From positions 1-7,758 of the forward strand of contig CABTXJ010000032.1 in NCBI GenBank assembly GCA_902488785.1: DNA of 7,758 bases, read 5' to 3'. A model generated the notes under the pieces. It was not told where the DNA came from, ran no database searches, and saw only the letters and a list, made by a program, of their open reading frames with translations. This DNA is from an uncultured Eubacteriales bacterium (GTDB taxonomy: Bacteria; Bacillota; Clostridia; TANB77; CAG-508). The translations under genes were made by a program, and so were the position numbers. Positions 1 to 6,214 of this stretch are shown in pieces. Every line of letters begins with the position of its first letter. The stretch's first letter is position 1.

Positions 1-1884
1 AATAAAAATAAAAATAAAATAATAGAAGTATCTATGCCACTTAAAGAATATAGGGATTTAAAACTGGTAAGTGACGGATTAATAAAAGGACTAGAAGAAA
101 AAGGCATATTAATAAAAAAAGATGAACAAGTAACATATAATGAATTTGTATATAATGATTATAAGACAGATAAAAAAGAAAAAGACTTAATATTAAATAA
201 TGAACAACAAAAGGTATATGATAATATTGTAGACTATGTAGAAATGAATATGTATAGTAAACATTTGATATTTGGGGTAACAGGATCTGGAAAAACAGAA
301 ATATATATACAACTAATTAGGAAAGCAATTGAAAATGAAAAAACAGCAATTGTATTAGTGCCAGAAATAGCACTAACACCGCAGATAATTGAAAGGTTTA
401 CTAAAAGATTTGGATCAAATGTAGGTGTACTACATAGTAGATTATCTAATAGAAAAAGATACGAAGAATGGAATAGGATATTAAGAGGAGAAGCAACAAT
501 TGTAATTGGTACAAGATCTGCAATATTTGCACCACTTAAAAATGTAGGAATAATAATTATAGACGAAGAGCAAGATCAATCATATATTTCTGATATGCAG
601 CCAAAATATAATGCAAAAGAAGTAGCAGATGAAATTGCAAAAATATATAAATGTCCATTAGTACTTGGAAGTGCAACACCGCTTGTAGAAACATATTATA
701 ATGCAGAAAAAGAAGATATAATATTACATAAGTTAACTAAAAGAATAGGAAAAAATGTATTACCTAAAGTAGAGATAGTAGACATGAAACGTGAAAAAGG
801 AATATTATCTGAAAGAGTAAAAGAAGAATTACTAGAAAACCATAAAAAAGGAAATCAAAGTATACTATTTTTAAATAGGAGAGGATACTCTAGCTTGGTA
901 ATGTGTACGAATTGTGGATACACATTCAAATGTAATAGGTGTGATGTATCACTTACATATCATAAAAAGGATAATAGCCTAAAATGCCACTATTGCGGAT
1001 ATACAAGAAAATACCCGGATAAGTGTCCTGAATGTGGAAAGAAACTTAAAAATGCAGGTATTGGAACAGAGCAATTAGAAAAAATAGTAAACAAAGAATT
1101 ACCAGAACTAAGTACAATAAGGATGGACTTAGATACAATAAGTGGTAAAGTAACACATGAAGATGTAATAAATGAATTTAAAAAAAATAATATAGACATA
1201 TTAATTGGAACACAAATGGTAACTAAAGGGCACCATTTTCCTAAAGTAACATTATCATGTGTAGTACTTGCAGATAGCATGTTAAATTTTGAAGGATATA
1301 TGGCAACAGAAAATGCATTTCAAAATATAGTACAAGTAATTGGAAGGTCCGGAAGAGAAAAAGATGGACTTGCAATAATACAAACATACAACCCACAAGA
1401 TGTTATAATTAACATAGCAAAAGAATCAGACTATGAAAAATATTATAACTATGAAATAGCGGCAAGGGAAACATTAAATTACCCACCATTTAAGGATATA
1501 ATATCTGTATCCGTGTTATCATATAAGGAAGACAAGGCAATATTTTTTGCTAAGGTAGTTAGAGAAAACTTACAAAAAATGCAATTAAAATTTAAAGAAA
1601 AAGAAGAAAGAAAACTTTTAAAATTAGAAGAAATGCCAAAAGACGAAAATATAAAAAAAGAAATAGAAAAAACAAAACAAAATATATATGCACTACAAAA
1701 TATGATAATCATGCAAGAAACACCATACTATATTAGTAAGATTAAAAACCAATACAGATGGAAAGTAATAATTAAGTGCAATTATAATTCATATATTGCA
1801 AAAATGCTTAATTTTATTAAAAAAGAATTAACTAATCAAAAAGATCCACTGATATCTGTAGAGTTAAACCCAAATACAATATAA
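1..1884 (+). CDS. priA: Primosomal protein N' (PriA replication restart helicase), 5'-truncated by window edge
   Basis: PriA is the 3'-to-5' superfamily 2 DNA helicase that reloads the replisome at stalled forks. The reading frame is open from base 1. The ATG at 34 lies inside the winged-helix region, so the true start is upstream: about 627 codons are present, while family members usually have about 730-810. Visible in order: the end of the winged helix, a GSGKT Walker A (283-297), a VPEIALTPQ motif, motif II reading DEEQ instead of DEEH (562-573), eight cysteines in four CxxC-like pairs binding two zinc ions (904-1035), a GTQMVTKGHHF motif and QVIGRSGR motif VI (1333-1356). A Lys/Glu-rich, probably coiled-coil insert (about 1560-1712) precedes the C-terminal YRWKVIIK segment, and the protein ends in a family-like VELNP tail. 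hisS follows after 14 bases, probably in one transcript. The identification is firm; activity with the altered motif II is assumed. Confidence 0.96.
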   Translation, partial: NKNKNKIIEVSMPLKEYRDLKLVSDGLIKGLEEKGILIKKDEQVTYNEFVYNDYKTDKKEKDLILNNEQQKVYDNIVDYVEMNMYSKHLIFGVTGSGKTEIYIQLIRKAIENEKTAIVLVPEIALTPQIIERFTKRFGSNVGVLHSRLSNRKRYEEWNRILRGEATIVIGTRSAIFAPLKNVGIIIIDEEQDQSYISDMQPKYNAKEVADEIAKIYKCPLVLGSATPLVETYYNAEKEDIILHKLTKRIGKNVLPKVEIVDMKREKGILSERVKEELLENHKKGNQSILFLNRRGYSSLVMCTNCGYTFKCNRCDVSLTYHKKDNSLKCHYCGYTRKYPDKCPECGKKLKNAGIGTEQLEKIVNKELPELSTIRMDLDTISGKVTHEDVINEFKKNNIDILIGTQMVTKGHHFPKVTLSCVVLADSMLNFEGYMATENAFQNIVQVIGRSGREKDGLAIIQTYNPQDVIINIAKESDYEKYYNYEIAARETLNYPPFKDIISVSVLSYKEDKAIFFAKVVRENLQKMQLKFKEKEERKLLKLEEMPKDENIKKEIEKTKQNIYALQNMIIMQETPYYISKIKNQYRWKVIIKCNYNSYIAKMLNFIKKELTNQKDPLISVELNPNTI

Positions 1885-1898
1885 TAGAAGGGAATAAT

Positions 1899-3218
1899 AT
1901 GAAAAAAGAAATAATTGATCCAAGAACATTAAAAGGTTTTATGGAACTATTACCAAAAGAACAAATAATATTTAATGAAATATATGATACGATAAGAGAG
2001 GTATATGAGCTATATGGATTTTTACCACTAGATACTCCTGTAATTGAAAGACAAGATGTATTACTTGCAAAAGCAGGTGGTGAAACAGAAAAGCAAATAT
2101 ATAAATTTAGTAAAGGTGATACAGAGATGGCGCTAAGATTTGATCAAACTGTACCACTTGCTAAATATGTTGCTAAAAACTATAATGAACTTACATTTCC
2201 TTTTAGAAGATATCAAATATCAAAGGTATTTAGAGGTGAAAGACCACAACAAGGAAGATTCAGAGAACTATACCAAGCAGATATTGATATAATAGGAGAT
2301 GGAAAGTTAGACGTAATATATGATGCAGAAATACCAAGTATTATATATTCAATATTTAGGAAATTGGATATAGGAAAGTTCTTAATTAGAATAAACAATA
2401 GGAAGATACTAAATGGAATATATGAATATTTAGAATTAAGTAACATATCACAAGAGATTATTAGAATAATAGACAAGATAGATAAGATTGGAAAAGATGA
2501 AGTTAAAAAATTACTTTTAGAACTAGTAGAAGATGATGAAAAAGTAGAAAAGATAATGGAAATAACATTAATTCAAGGAAGTAATTTTGAAAAAATAGAA
2601 AAGCTAAGAACATTTGGCATAGAAAATGAAAAATACAATCAAGGACTTTTTGAAATAGAAGAAGTATTAAAATATGCTAAAACATTTGGAATATCTGATG
2701 ACTATATTAAATTTGATATGACAATTGCAAGAGGATTAGACTATTATACAGGAACAGTATATGAAGTATTCATTGAAGGATTAGAAGAAATAGGAAGTGT
2801 ATGCTCTGGTGGAAGATATGATAACTTAGCAGAATATTATACTGATAAGAAATTACCAGGAGTAGGTATTTCAATTGGACTTACTAGATTATTTGATAGG
2901 CTATATAATTATGGAAGACTAAATATAGAAAAAGAATATCAGTCACAAATAATAATATTACCACTTACAAATGATGAAAAATATATTACTAAAAGTATAG
3001 AAATTGCAAACTATTTAAGACAAAATAATATATCTTGTGAAATATATTTAGAAGATAAGAAATTAAAACAAAAGTTTAAATATGCAAATAATTTAAATAT
3101 ACCATATACTATAGTAATTGGTGAAGAAGAGATAAAAGACGAATTTTTAACAATAAAAAATATGAAAACAGGAAATCAAGAAAAAATTAAAAAAGAACAA
3201 ATAATGGATTTGATTTAA
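1899..3218 (+). CDS. hisS: Histidine--tRNA ligase (class II), FD-T-VP type
   Basis: This enzyme charges tRNA-His with histidine in the cytoplasm. The 439-residue product has class II motif 2 (FRGERPQQGRFRELYQ, about 111-126), the histidine-specific ARGLDYYTGTVYEVF segment (277-291, catalytic Arg278) and motif 3 (GGRYDN to GISIGLTRL, about 304-331). A C-terminal anticodon-binding domain (about 348-439) separates it from the HisZ regulatory paralogue. The substrate loop reads RFDQTVPLAKYVA (80-92), closer to the RFDLTVPLARY form of archaeal/eukaryotic-like HisRS than to the LRPEGT form usual in bacteria, so it may belong to that less common lineage. The start at 1899 has AGAAGGGA (1887-1893) upstream with 5-base spacing. 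The gene lies 14 bases after priA, and the rpmB promoter -35 overlaps its last codons. The function is secure; the lineage assignment is from memory of motifs. Confidence 0.96.
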   Translation: MKKEIIDPRTLKGFMELLPKEQIIFNEIYDTIREVYELYGFLPLDTPVIERQDVLLAKAGGETEKQIYKFSKGDTEMALRFDQTVPLAKYVAKNYNELTFPFRRYQISKVFRGERPQQGRFRELYQADIDIIGDGKLDVIYDAEIPSIIYSIFRKLDIGKFLIRINNRKILNGIYEYLELSNISQEIIRIIDKIDKIGKDEVKKLLLELVEDDEKVEKIMEITLIQGSNFEKIEKLRTFGIENEKYNQGLFEIEEVLKYAKTFGISDDYIKFDMTIARGLDYYTGTVYEVFIEGLEEIGSVCSGGRYDNLAEYYTDKKLPGVGISIGLTRLFDRLYNYGRLNIEKEYQSQIIILPLTNDEKYITKSIEIANYLRQNNISCEIYLEDKKLKQKFKYANNLNIPYTIVIGEEEIKDEFLTIKNMKTGNQEKIKKEQIMDLI

Positions 3219-3238
3219 AATAATTCTTGTGTTATAAT
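3210..3238 (+). promoter_or_regulatory. Extended -10 promoter for rpmB-nth
   Basis: TTGATT (3210-3215) and TATAAT (3233-3238) are separated by exactly 17 bases, and TGT directly before the -10 makes an extended TGnTATAAT element. The -35 overlaps the hisS stop codon. Transcription should begin near 3245, giving a leader of about 48 bases. That leader contains one small hairpin, TGCGT/ACGTA (3255-3270, one G-U pair), too weak to call a regulatory leader. rpmB and nth could therefore be transcribed independently of priA-hisS, although no terminator separates them. Confidence 0.75.
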
Positions 3239-3292
3239 TTGAATATTATTGATATGCGTGAAGAGACGTAAATTTAAAACGGAGGTAAGAAA

Positions 3293-3499
3293 ATGGCAAA
3301 ATGTGAAATAACTGGTAAAAAAACAACTACTGGAAGAAAATTAAGTATAAACCGTTCTCAAGTAAGTAAGAGAGCTAAAAGACAAGTAAAACCTAATATA
3401 CAAAAAAGAAAAGTAGTTATGCCAGATGGTACTGTAAAAAGAATGAATATTAGTACATCAGCATTAAGAACAATGAATAAAAGGAATAACGCTGAGTAA
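3293..3499 (+). CDS. rpmB: 50S ribosomal protein L28, zinc-free form
   Basis: L28 is a small basic protein of the large ribosomal subunit. The 68-residue product has the MAKCEITGK start, the KPNIQKRKVVMPDGTVKRMNIST core that matches L28, and a basic tail, and its length is normal for the family. Zinc-binding L28 forms carry two CxxC pairs. Here only Cys4 remains: position 7 is Thr, and the second pair is Ser54/Ala57, so this is a C-minus form that should fold without zinc. The start at 3293 follows a strong GGAGGT (3281-3286) with a 6-base gap. It has its own promoter overlapping the end of hisS and is followed two bases later by nth, an uncommon partner. Confidence 0.95.
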   Translation: MAKCEITGKKTTTGRKLSINRSQVSKRAKRQVKPNIQKRKVVMPDGTVKRMNISTSALRTMNKRNNAE

Positions 3500-3501
3500 T
3501 A

Positions 3502-4149
3502 ATGAAAAATAGAAAAGAAACAATTAGAATATTAGATGAATTAAAAAAATATTATCCAGAGGCAAAAGGTTCTCTGGATTTTAATAATGCATTTCAACTT
3601 GCAGTAGCTGTATTACTTTCTGCACAATGTACAGACAAGAGAGTAAACGAAGTTACACCAAAACTTTTTTCAAAAGCACCTAATGCAACAGAAATGGCAA
3701 AATTAACACAAGAAGAAATAGAAAAATATGTTAGACCTTGTGGATTTTACAAGAATAAGTCTAAAAATATATTAAAAATGAGTAAGCAAATAGTTGAAAA
3801 ACATGGAGGAGAAGTACCTAAAACTATGGAAGAGTTAACAGCTCTTGCAGGTATAGGTAGAAAATCTGCAAATGTTATTATGCTACAAGCATTTAATAAC
3901 CCTGAAGGCGTAGCAATAGATACTCATGCTAGAAGAATATGTAATAGGCTTGGAATTAGTTATGAACAAGATCCGAATAAGATAGAAAAAGAATTACTTA
4001 AGAAAATAGAAGAAAGACAGATACACTATGCTAATCATGTTTTTGTAATATTTGGAAGAGACAAATGTAAGGCAAGAAATCCACAATGTGAAAGTTGTCC
4101 TGTTAAAAAAGATTGTGAATATATTAAAGAAATAGAAAAGAATAAATAG
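3502..4149 (+). CDS. nth: Endonuclease III (DNA glycosylase/AP lyase)
   Basis: Nth starts base-excision repair by removing oxidised pyrimidines and nicking the abasic site by beta-elimination. The 215-residue product has the helix-hairpin-helix LAGIGRKSANVIM (115-127) with catalytic Lys121, the AIDTHARRICNRLG segment with catalytic Asp140, and a C-terminal [4Fe-4S] loop of pattern C-X6-C-X2-C-X5-C (Cys189, 196, 199, 205). All key residues are present and the length is typical, so an active enzyme is expected. The start lies two bases after the rpmB stop. The nearest good Shine-Dalgarno match (AAGGA, 3481-3485) is 16 bases away and only TGAG (3493-3496) is close, so translation is probably coupled to rpmB. 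The gene is the last of its operon; the terminator at 4236-4268 follows. The mainly purine A/G run at 4150-4235 shows no gene. Confidence 0.96.
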   Translation: MKNRKETIRILDELKKYYPEAKGSLDFNNAFQLAVAVLLSAQCTDKRVNEVTPKLFSKAPNATEMAKLTQEEIEKYVRPCGFYKNKSKNILKMSKQIVEKHGGEVPKTMEELTALAGIGRKSANVIMLQAFNNPEGVAIDTHARRICNRLGISYEQDPNKIEKELLKKIEERQIHYANHVFVIFGRDKCKARNPQCESCPVKKDCEYIKEIEKNK

Positions 4150-4235
4150 CAAAGAGAAAATAAAAAGAAATAAGATAATAAAGAAGAAGTAAAAGTAAAA
4201 AGAAAATACATAAAAGAATAAATACAAAATAACAC

Positions 4236-4268
4236 AAAAAAACTGAGAAGAAAAATCTCAGTTTTTTT
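4236..4268. terminator. Bidirectional rho-independent terminator between nth and the minus-strand gene
   Basis: A perfect 13-bp stem (4236-4248 with 4256-4268) encloses a 7-base loop. Its core ACTGAGA/TCTCAGT carries three G-C pairs and is flanked by seven A on the left and seven T on the right. Read on the + strand it ends in a T-run after nth. Read on the - strand the A-tract becomes the T-run after the convergent membrane-protein gene, so one hairpin serves both. Confidence 0.9.
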
Positions 4269-4321
4269 ATTCTTTAAAGAATATTATTCTTTTAATAATA
4301 TACTAATTTTGTTATTTTTAA

Positions 4322-4720
4322 TTATTTGTTTTTAGAATCTAAATTTTTTCTAATTTCTCTTACATTTCTCCATAAGCTAATTTGCATTAATAATAATTCT
4401 AGAACTAGTCTTAAACCTAAGTTTCCAAATATTAATGTAAATAGGAATCCTAAGAAAGATTTAGAAATTAGTGCAAATGATGAAAGTGTAACATATATCA
4501 TTAATATGATATACATAACTTTTAATATAACTTCTAGTATTAATGAATCAAATGATAAGAAATCATATAATTTTTTTTGCCATCCTTCTAATTTTGTATT
4601 TTTGTTTTTATTAATAAATAGAACATATACTAAAATTCCACCTATTATAGCTGCAAGAAATGAAAACATTAACCAAGCCACATTACTTTCCATAGCTGAA
4701 AATGTTGATGAACTATACAT
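4322..4720 (-). CDS. Small three-helix membrane protein of unknown function
   Basis: The 132-residue product has three hydrophobic stretches: about 14-36, 61-84 and 88-115. A short charged loop (37-60, KNKNTKLEGWQKKLYDF) follows the first, and the basic C-terminal end reads WRNVREIRKNL. The last two helices, with a conserved-looking E in LVLELLL followed by RN..EI, loosely recall DUF4282-type proteins, but this is only an impression. The start at 4720 is well supported: AAAGGAGG (4728-4735) lies 7 bases upstream. A + strand open frame covers the same bases, but it lacks a ribosome-binding site and makes no sensible protein. The gene is convergent with nth, sharing its terminator, and divergent from the sortase gene. 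Whether it works with the sortase module is unknown. A real gene is likely; no function can be assigned. Confidence 0.82.
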   Translation of the reverse strand: MYSSSTFSAMESNVAWLMFSFLAAIIGGILVYVLFINKNKNTKLEGWQKKLYDFLSFDSLILEVILKVMYIILMIYVTLSSFALISKSFLGFLFTLIFGNLGLRLVLELLLMQISLWRNVREIRKNLDSKNK

Positions 4721-4750
4721 ACTATTACCTCCTTTAATTACTTTAGATAA

Positions 4751-4779
4751 ATAATATCATAAAAACTTGTATGTAACAA
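4751..4779 (-). promoter_or_regulatory. Probable promoter of the membrane-protein gene
   Basis: On the - strand, TTGTTA (complement of 4774-4779) and TATTAT (complement of 4751-4756) lie 17 bases apart, matching consensus at four and five of six positions. The predicted start is about 25 bases before the ATG at 4720, leaving room for the AAAGGAGG site. The -35 sits inside an inverted repeat (4765-4781). Confidence 0.6.
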
Positions 4780-4781
4780 GT
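4765..4781. repeat. Inverted repeat ACTTGT-N5-ACAAGT over the minus-strand -35
   Basis: Two perfect 6-base arms surround a 5-base spacer. The right arm overlaps the -35 of the predicted minus-strand promoter. The size and placement suit a repressor operator, but 6-base arms can arise by chance in AT-rich DNA, so this is a candidate only. Confidence 0.4.
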
Positions 4782-4848
4782 AAAATAGGCTGAATGGTGA
4801 AAATTAAAGAAAATATGAAAGTATAAAATAAAAAAGTTAAAAAAACGC

Positions 4849-4877
4849 TTGACAAAAAATATAATTGCCACTATAAT
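4849..4877 (+). promoter_or_regulatory. Perfect-consensus sigma-70/sigma-A promoter for the sortase module
   Basis: TTGACA (4849-4854) and TATAAT (4872-4877) both match consensus at all six positions and are separated by the optimal 17 bases. Transcription should start near 4883-4885, at the left arm of a palindrome. It is the strongest promoter visible in the window. Such a promoter would be highly active unless something holds it down, which makes the adjacent palindrome noteworthy. Confidence 0.88.
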
Positions 4878-4882
4878 GCTGT

Positions 4883-4910
4883 CACTTTAAGAAAGGAAAA
4901 ACTTAAAGTG
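4883..4910. repeat. 9-bp palindrome at the sortase transcription start (operator or 5' hairpin)
   Basis: CACTTTAAG (4883-4891) and its exact reverse complement CTTAAAGTG (4902-4910) enclose 10 bases. The arm centres are 19 bp apart, close to two helical turns, as in many dimer-bound operators. The left arm begins six bases after the -10, so the element covers the predicted +1. In RNA it would form a hairpin at the very 5' end, ending just before GGAG (4914-4917). Sequence alone cannot decide between a repressor site and an mRNA-stabilising hairpin. Confidence 0.6.
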
Positions 4911-4933
4911 GAAGGAGAAATATATATAATTTA

Positions 4934-6028
4934 ATGTTTGAGGAAAATATGAAGGGTGGAAGAAATAGTAAAAAAAATAAAATAATTAGAAAATTATATA
5001 TAAATTATAGAAAAATTATAACAATAATATTGATTACTTTAACAATAATCACATTTATATATATATTAATTAGAATTAATAAAAGCTATAGTATGAAATC
5101 TGAAGATTCAATTGAATTTAGTAAAAATTATTATCTTAAAAATACAAAAGAAAATAATATGTTTATACATTTATTTGATAAAAATAATATAAATAATAAA
5201 AATAGTAATAGTTATATAATTCAAAATACTCCAAAAATAAAAGTTCAATTTTTAAAAATCTTAAAACAATATAATTCAAATATTTTAATTAAAAATATAT
5301 CTTTTAATATAAAAGAAAATAAAAATCAAAGAATATGTATAAAAAATATTTTTGAAATGGAAGATGATGATTATAATATAAGTCCCCAAAAAGTATATGA
5401 TTCATTAAAATTTGAAGATAAAGAAAATATTAAAAAATACTATTTAAAATTAAATCATAAAAATCCCCAAAACTATGATTTTAATTATAAAAAAATAATT
5501 GCTTCTGATTTTAAAAAAATATATTTAAAAGATATAGATAGTATTAAAAATACTATGACAAAAATATTTTTAGATAATCTACATTTAAAATATATCCCCG
5601 AAAAACATGTAGTAAAAAGTACAAAAGAGAAAAATAATGATTTTGAATATTCAAATTGGTCTATATATTTTCCAAAAACAAATGAAAATTATAATATATA
5701 TGAAACTGTTTCCAATGAGGTATTAAACAAAGGTATAGGGCATTTTTCTGAAAGCAAAAAAATTAAAGGAAATATAGCACTAGCAGGACATAACAGAGGA
5801 TACAAAGTAAACTCATTTTCACATCTTAAAAATATAAAAGAAGGTGAAGAAATATACTATAAGTATAGAAAGGAGATATTTAAATATATAGTTAGTACAA
5901 AAGAAAAAATATCAGAATATGATTATTCTAAAGTTGAAAGAACAGGTGATTTCTTAACATTAATAACTTGCGTAGAAAATAGACCAGAATTGAGACTTTG
6001 TGTAACAGCTATAAGAAAAAAGCCCTAG
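4934..6028 (+). CDS. Membrane-anchored sortase (C60 family, class D/E-like) with long N-terminal extracellular region
   Basis: Sortases are extracellular transpeptidases that cut LPXTG-like motifs between Thr and Gly and join the Thr to an amine. The 364-residue product has a basic cytosolic start, one membrane helix (about 28-48), an Asn/Lys/Ile-rich extracellular region of about 190 residues (50-238) and a C-terminal sortase barrel. The catalytic residues are His286 (LAGHNRG), Cys346 (TLITC) and Arg354 (ENRPELRLCV). GIGHF and AGHNRG are most like class D/E sortases; the class is uncertain. Most sortases are about 200-260 residues, so the extension is unusual. The start is ambiguous: ATG 4934 is 16 bases from GGAG (4914-4917), while in-frame ATG 4949 has GAGGA 4 bases upstream. 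Four of seven prolines use CCC, a codon not seen for proline in the other + strand genes here. The surface protein downstream is the obvious substrate. Confidence 0.9.
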   Translation: MFEENMKGGRNSKKNKIIRKLYINYRKIITIILITLTIITFIYILIRINKSYSMKSEDSIEFSKNYYLKNTKENNMFIHLFDKNNINNKNSNSYIIQNTPKIKVQFLKILKQYNSNILIKNISFNIKENKNQRICIKNIFEMEDDDYNISPQKVYDSLKFEDKENIKKYYLKLNHKNPQNYDFNYKKIIASDFKKIYLKDIDSIKNTMTKIFLDNLHLKYIPEKHVVKSTKEKNNDFEYSNWSIYFPKTNENYNIYETVSNEVLNKGIGHFSESKKIKGNIALAGHNRGYKVNSFSHLKNIKEGEEIYYKYRKEIFKYIVSTKEKISEYDYSKVERTGDFLTLITCVENRPELRLCVTAIRKKP

Positions 6029-6064
6029 ATTGTTTAATATTTATTTACCAAATACAAAAGAAAA

Positions 6065-6084
6065 TAAAATTTAAGTAAAATTTA
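6065..6084 (+). repeat. Tandem TAAAATTTA direct repeat, 11-bp period
   Basis: TAAAATTTA occurs at 6065-6073 and again at 6076-6084, one helical turn apart, in the 186-base A-rich gap between the sortase and surface-protein genes. No convincing promoter or terminator was found in this gap; the best weak pair is TTGTTT-N17-TACAAA just after the sortase stop. The two genes are therefore probably co-transcribed. The repeat could be a protein site or simple low-complexity sequence. Confidence 0.35.
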
Positions 6085-6214
6085 GATAGATAATTAAGTT
6101 TAAGTGAAAGAAAAGTAAAAAAATAAATGAAAATTAAAAAAATCTAAAATATAAAATACTAATGAAAAAATAATAAAAATAAAAGTGATTAATAAGATTT
6201 AAGAAAGGTTTAAA

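Noticed and set aside
34..36. ATG at 34 as the true start of priA
   Set aside because: The frame is open to the window edge, codons 1-11 fit the winged-helix region, and a start here would delete the DNA-binding N-terminus; only weak AGAAG lies upstream.
990..1280. Minus-strand open frame inside priA
   Set aside because: It overlaps the zinc-binding and helicase region of a clear PriA and has no recognisable domain or ribosome-binding site.
3241..3292. Ribosomal-protein leader RNA upstream of rpmB
   Set aside because: Only a 5-bp stem with one G-U pair (3255-3270) is visible; it matches no leader family I recognise.
3994..4235. Two overlapping minus-strand frames rich in Phe/Tyr/Leu across the end of nth and the downstream gap
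   Set aside because: Their hydrophobic look comes from reading a purine-rich A/G run on the opposite strand; they overlap the Fe-S end of nth and lack ribosome-binding sites.
4270..4281. TTCTTTAAAGAA palindrome beside the terminator
   Set aside because: It is a short A/T-rich palindrome just downstream of a terminator with no promoter near it, most simply chance.
4326..4754. Plus-strand open frame of 142 codons opposite the membrane-protein gene
   Set aside because: The minus-strand frame has an ideal AAAGGAGG site at 7 bases, a promoter and coherent membrane helices. The plus frame starts without a ribosome-binding site right after a terminator and shows no domain.
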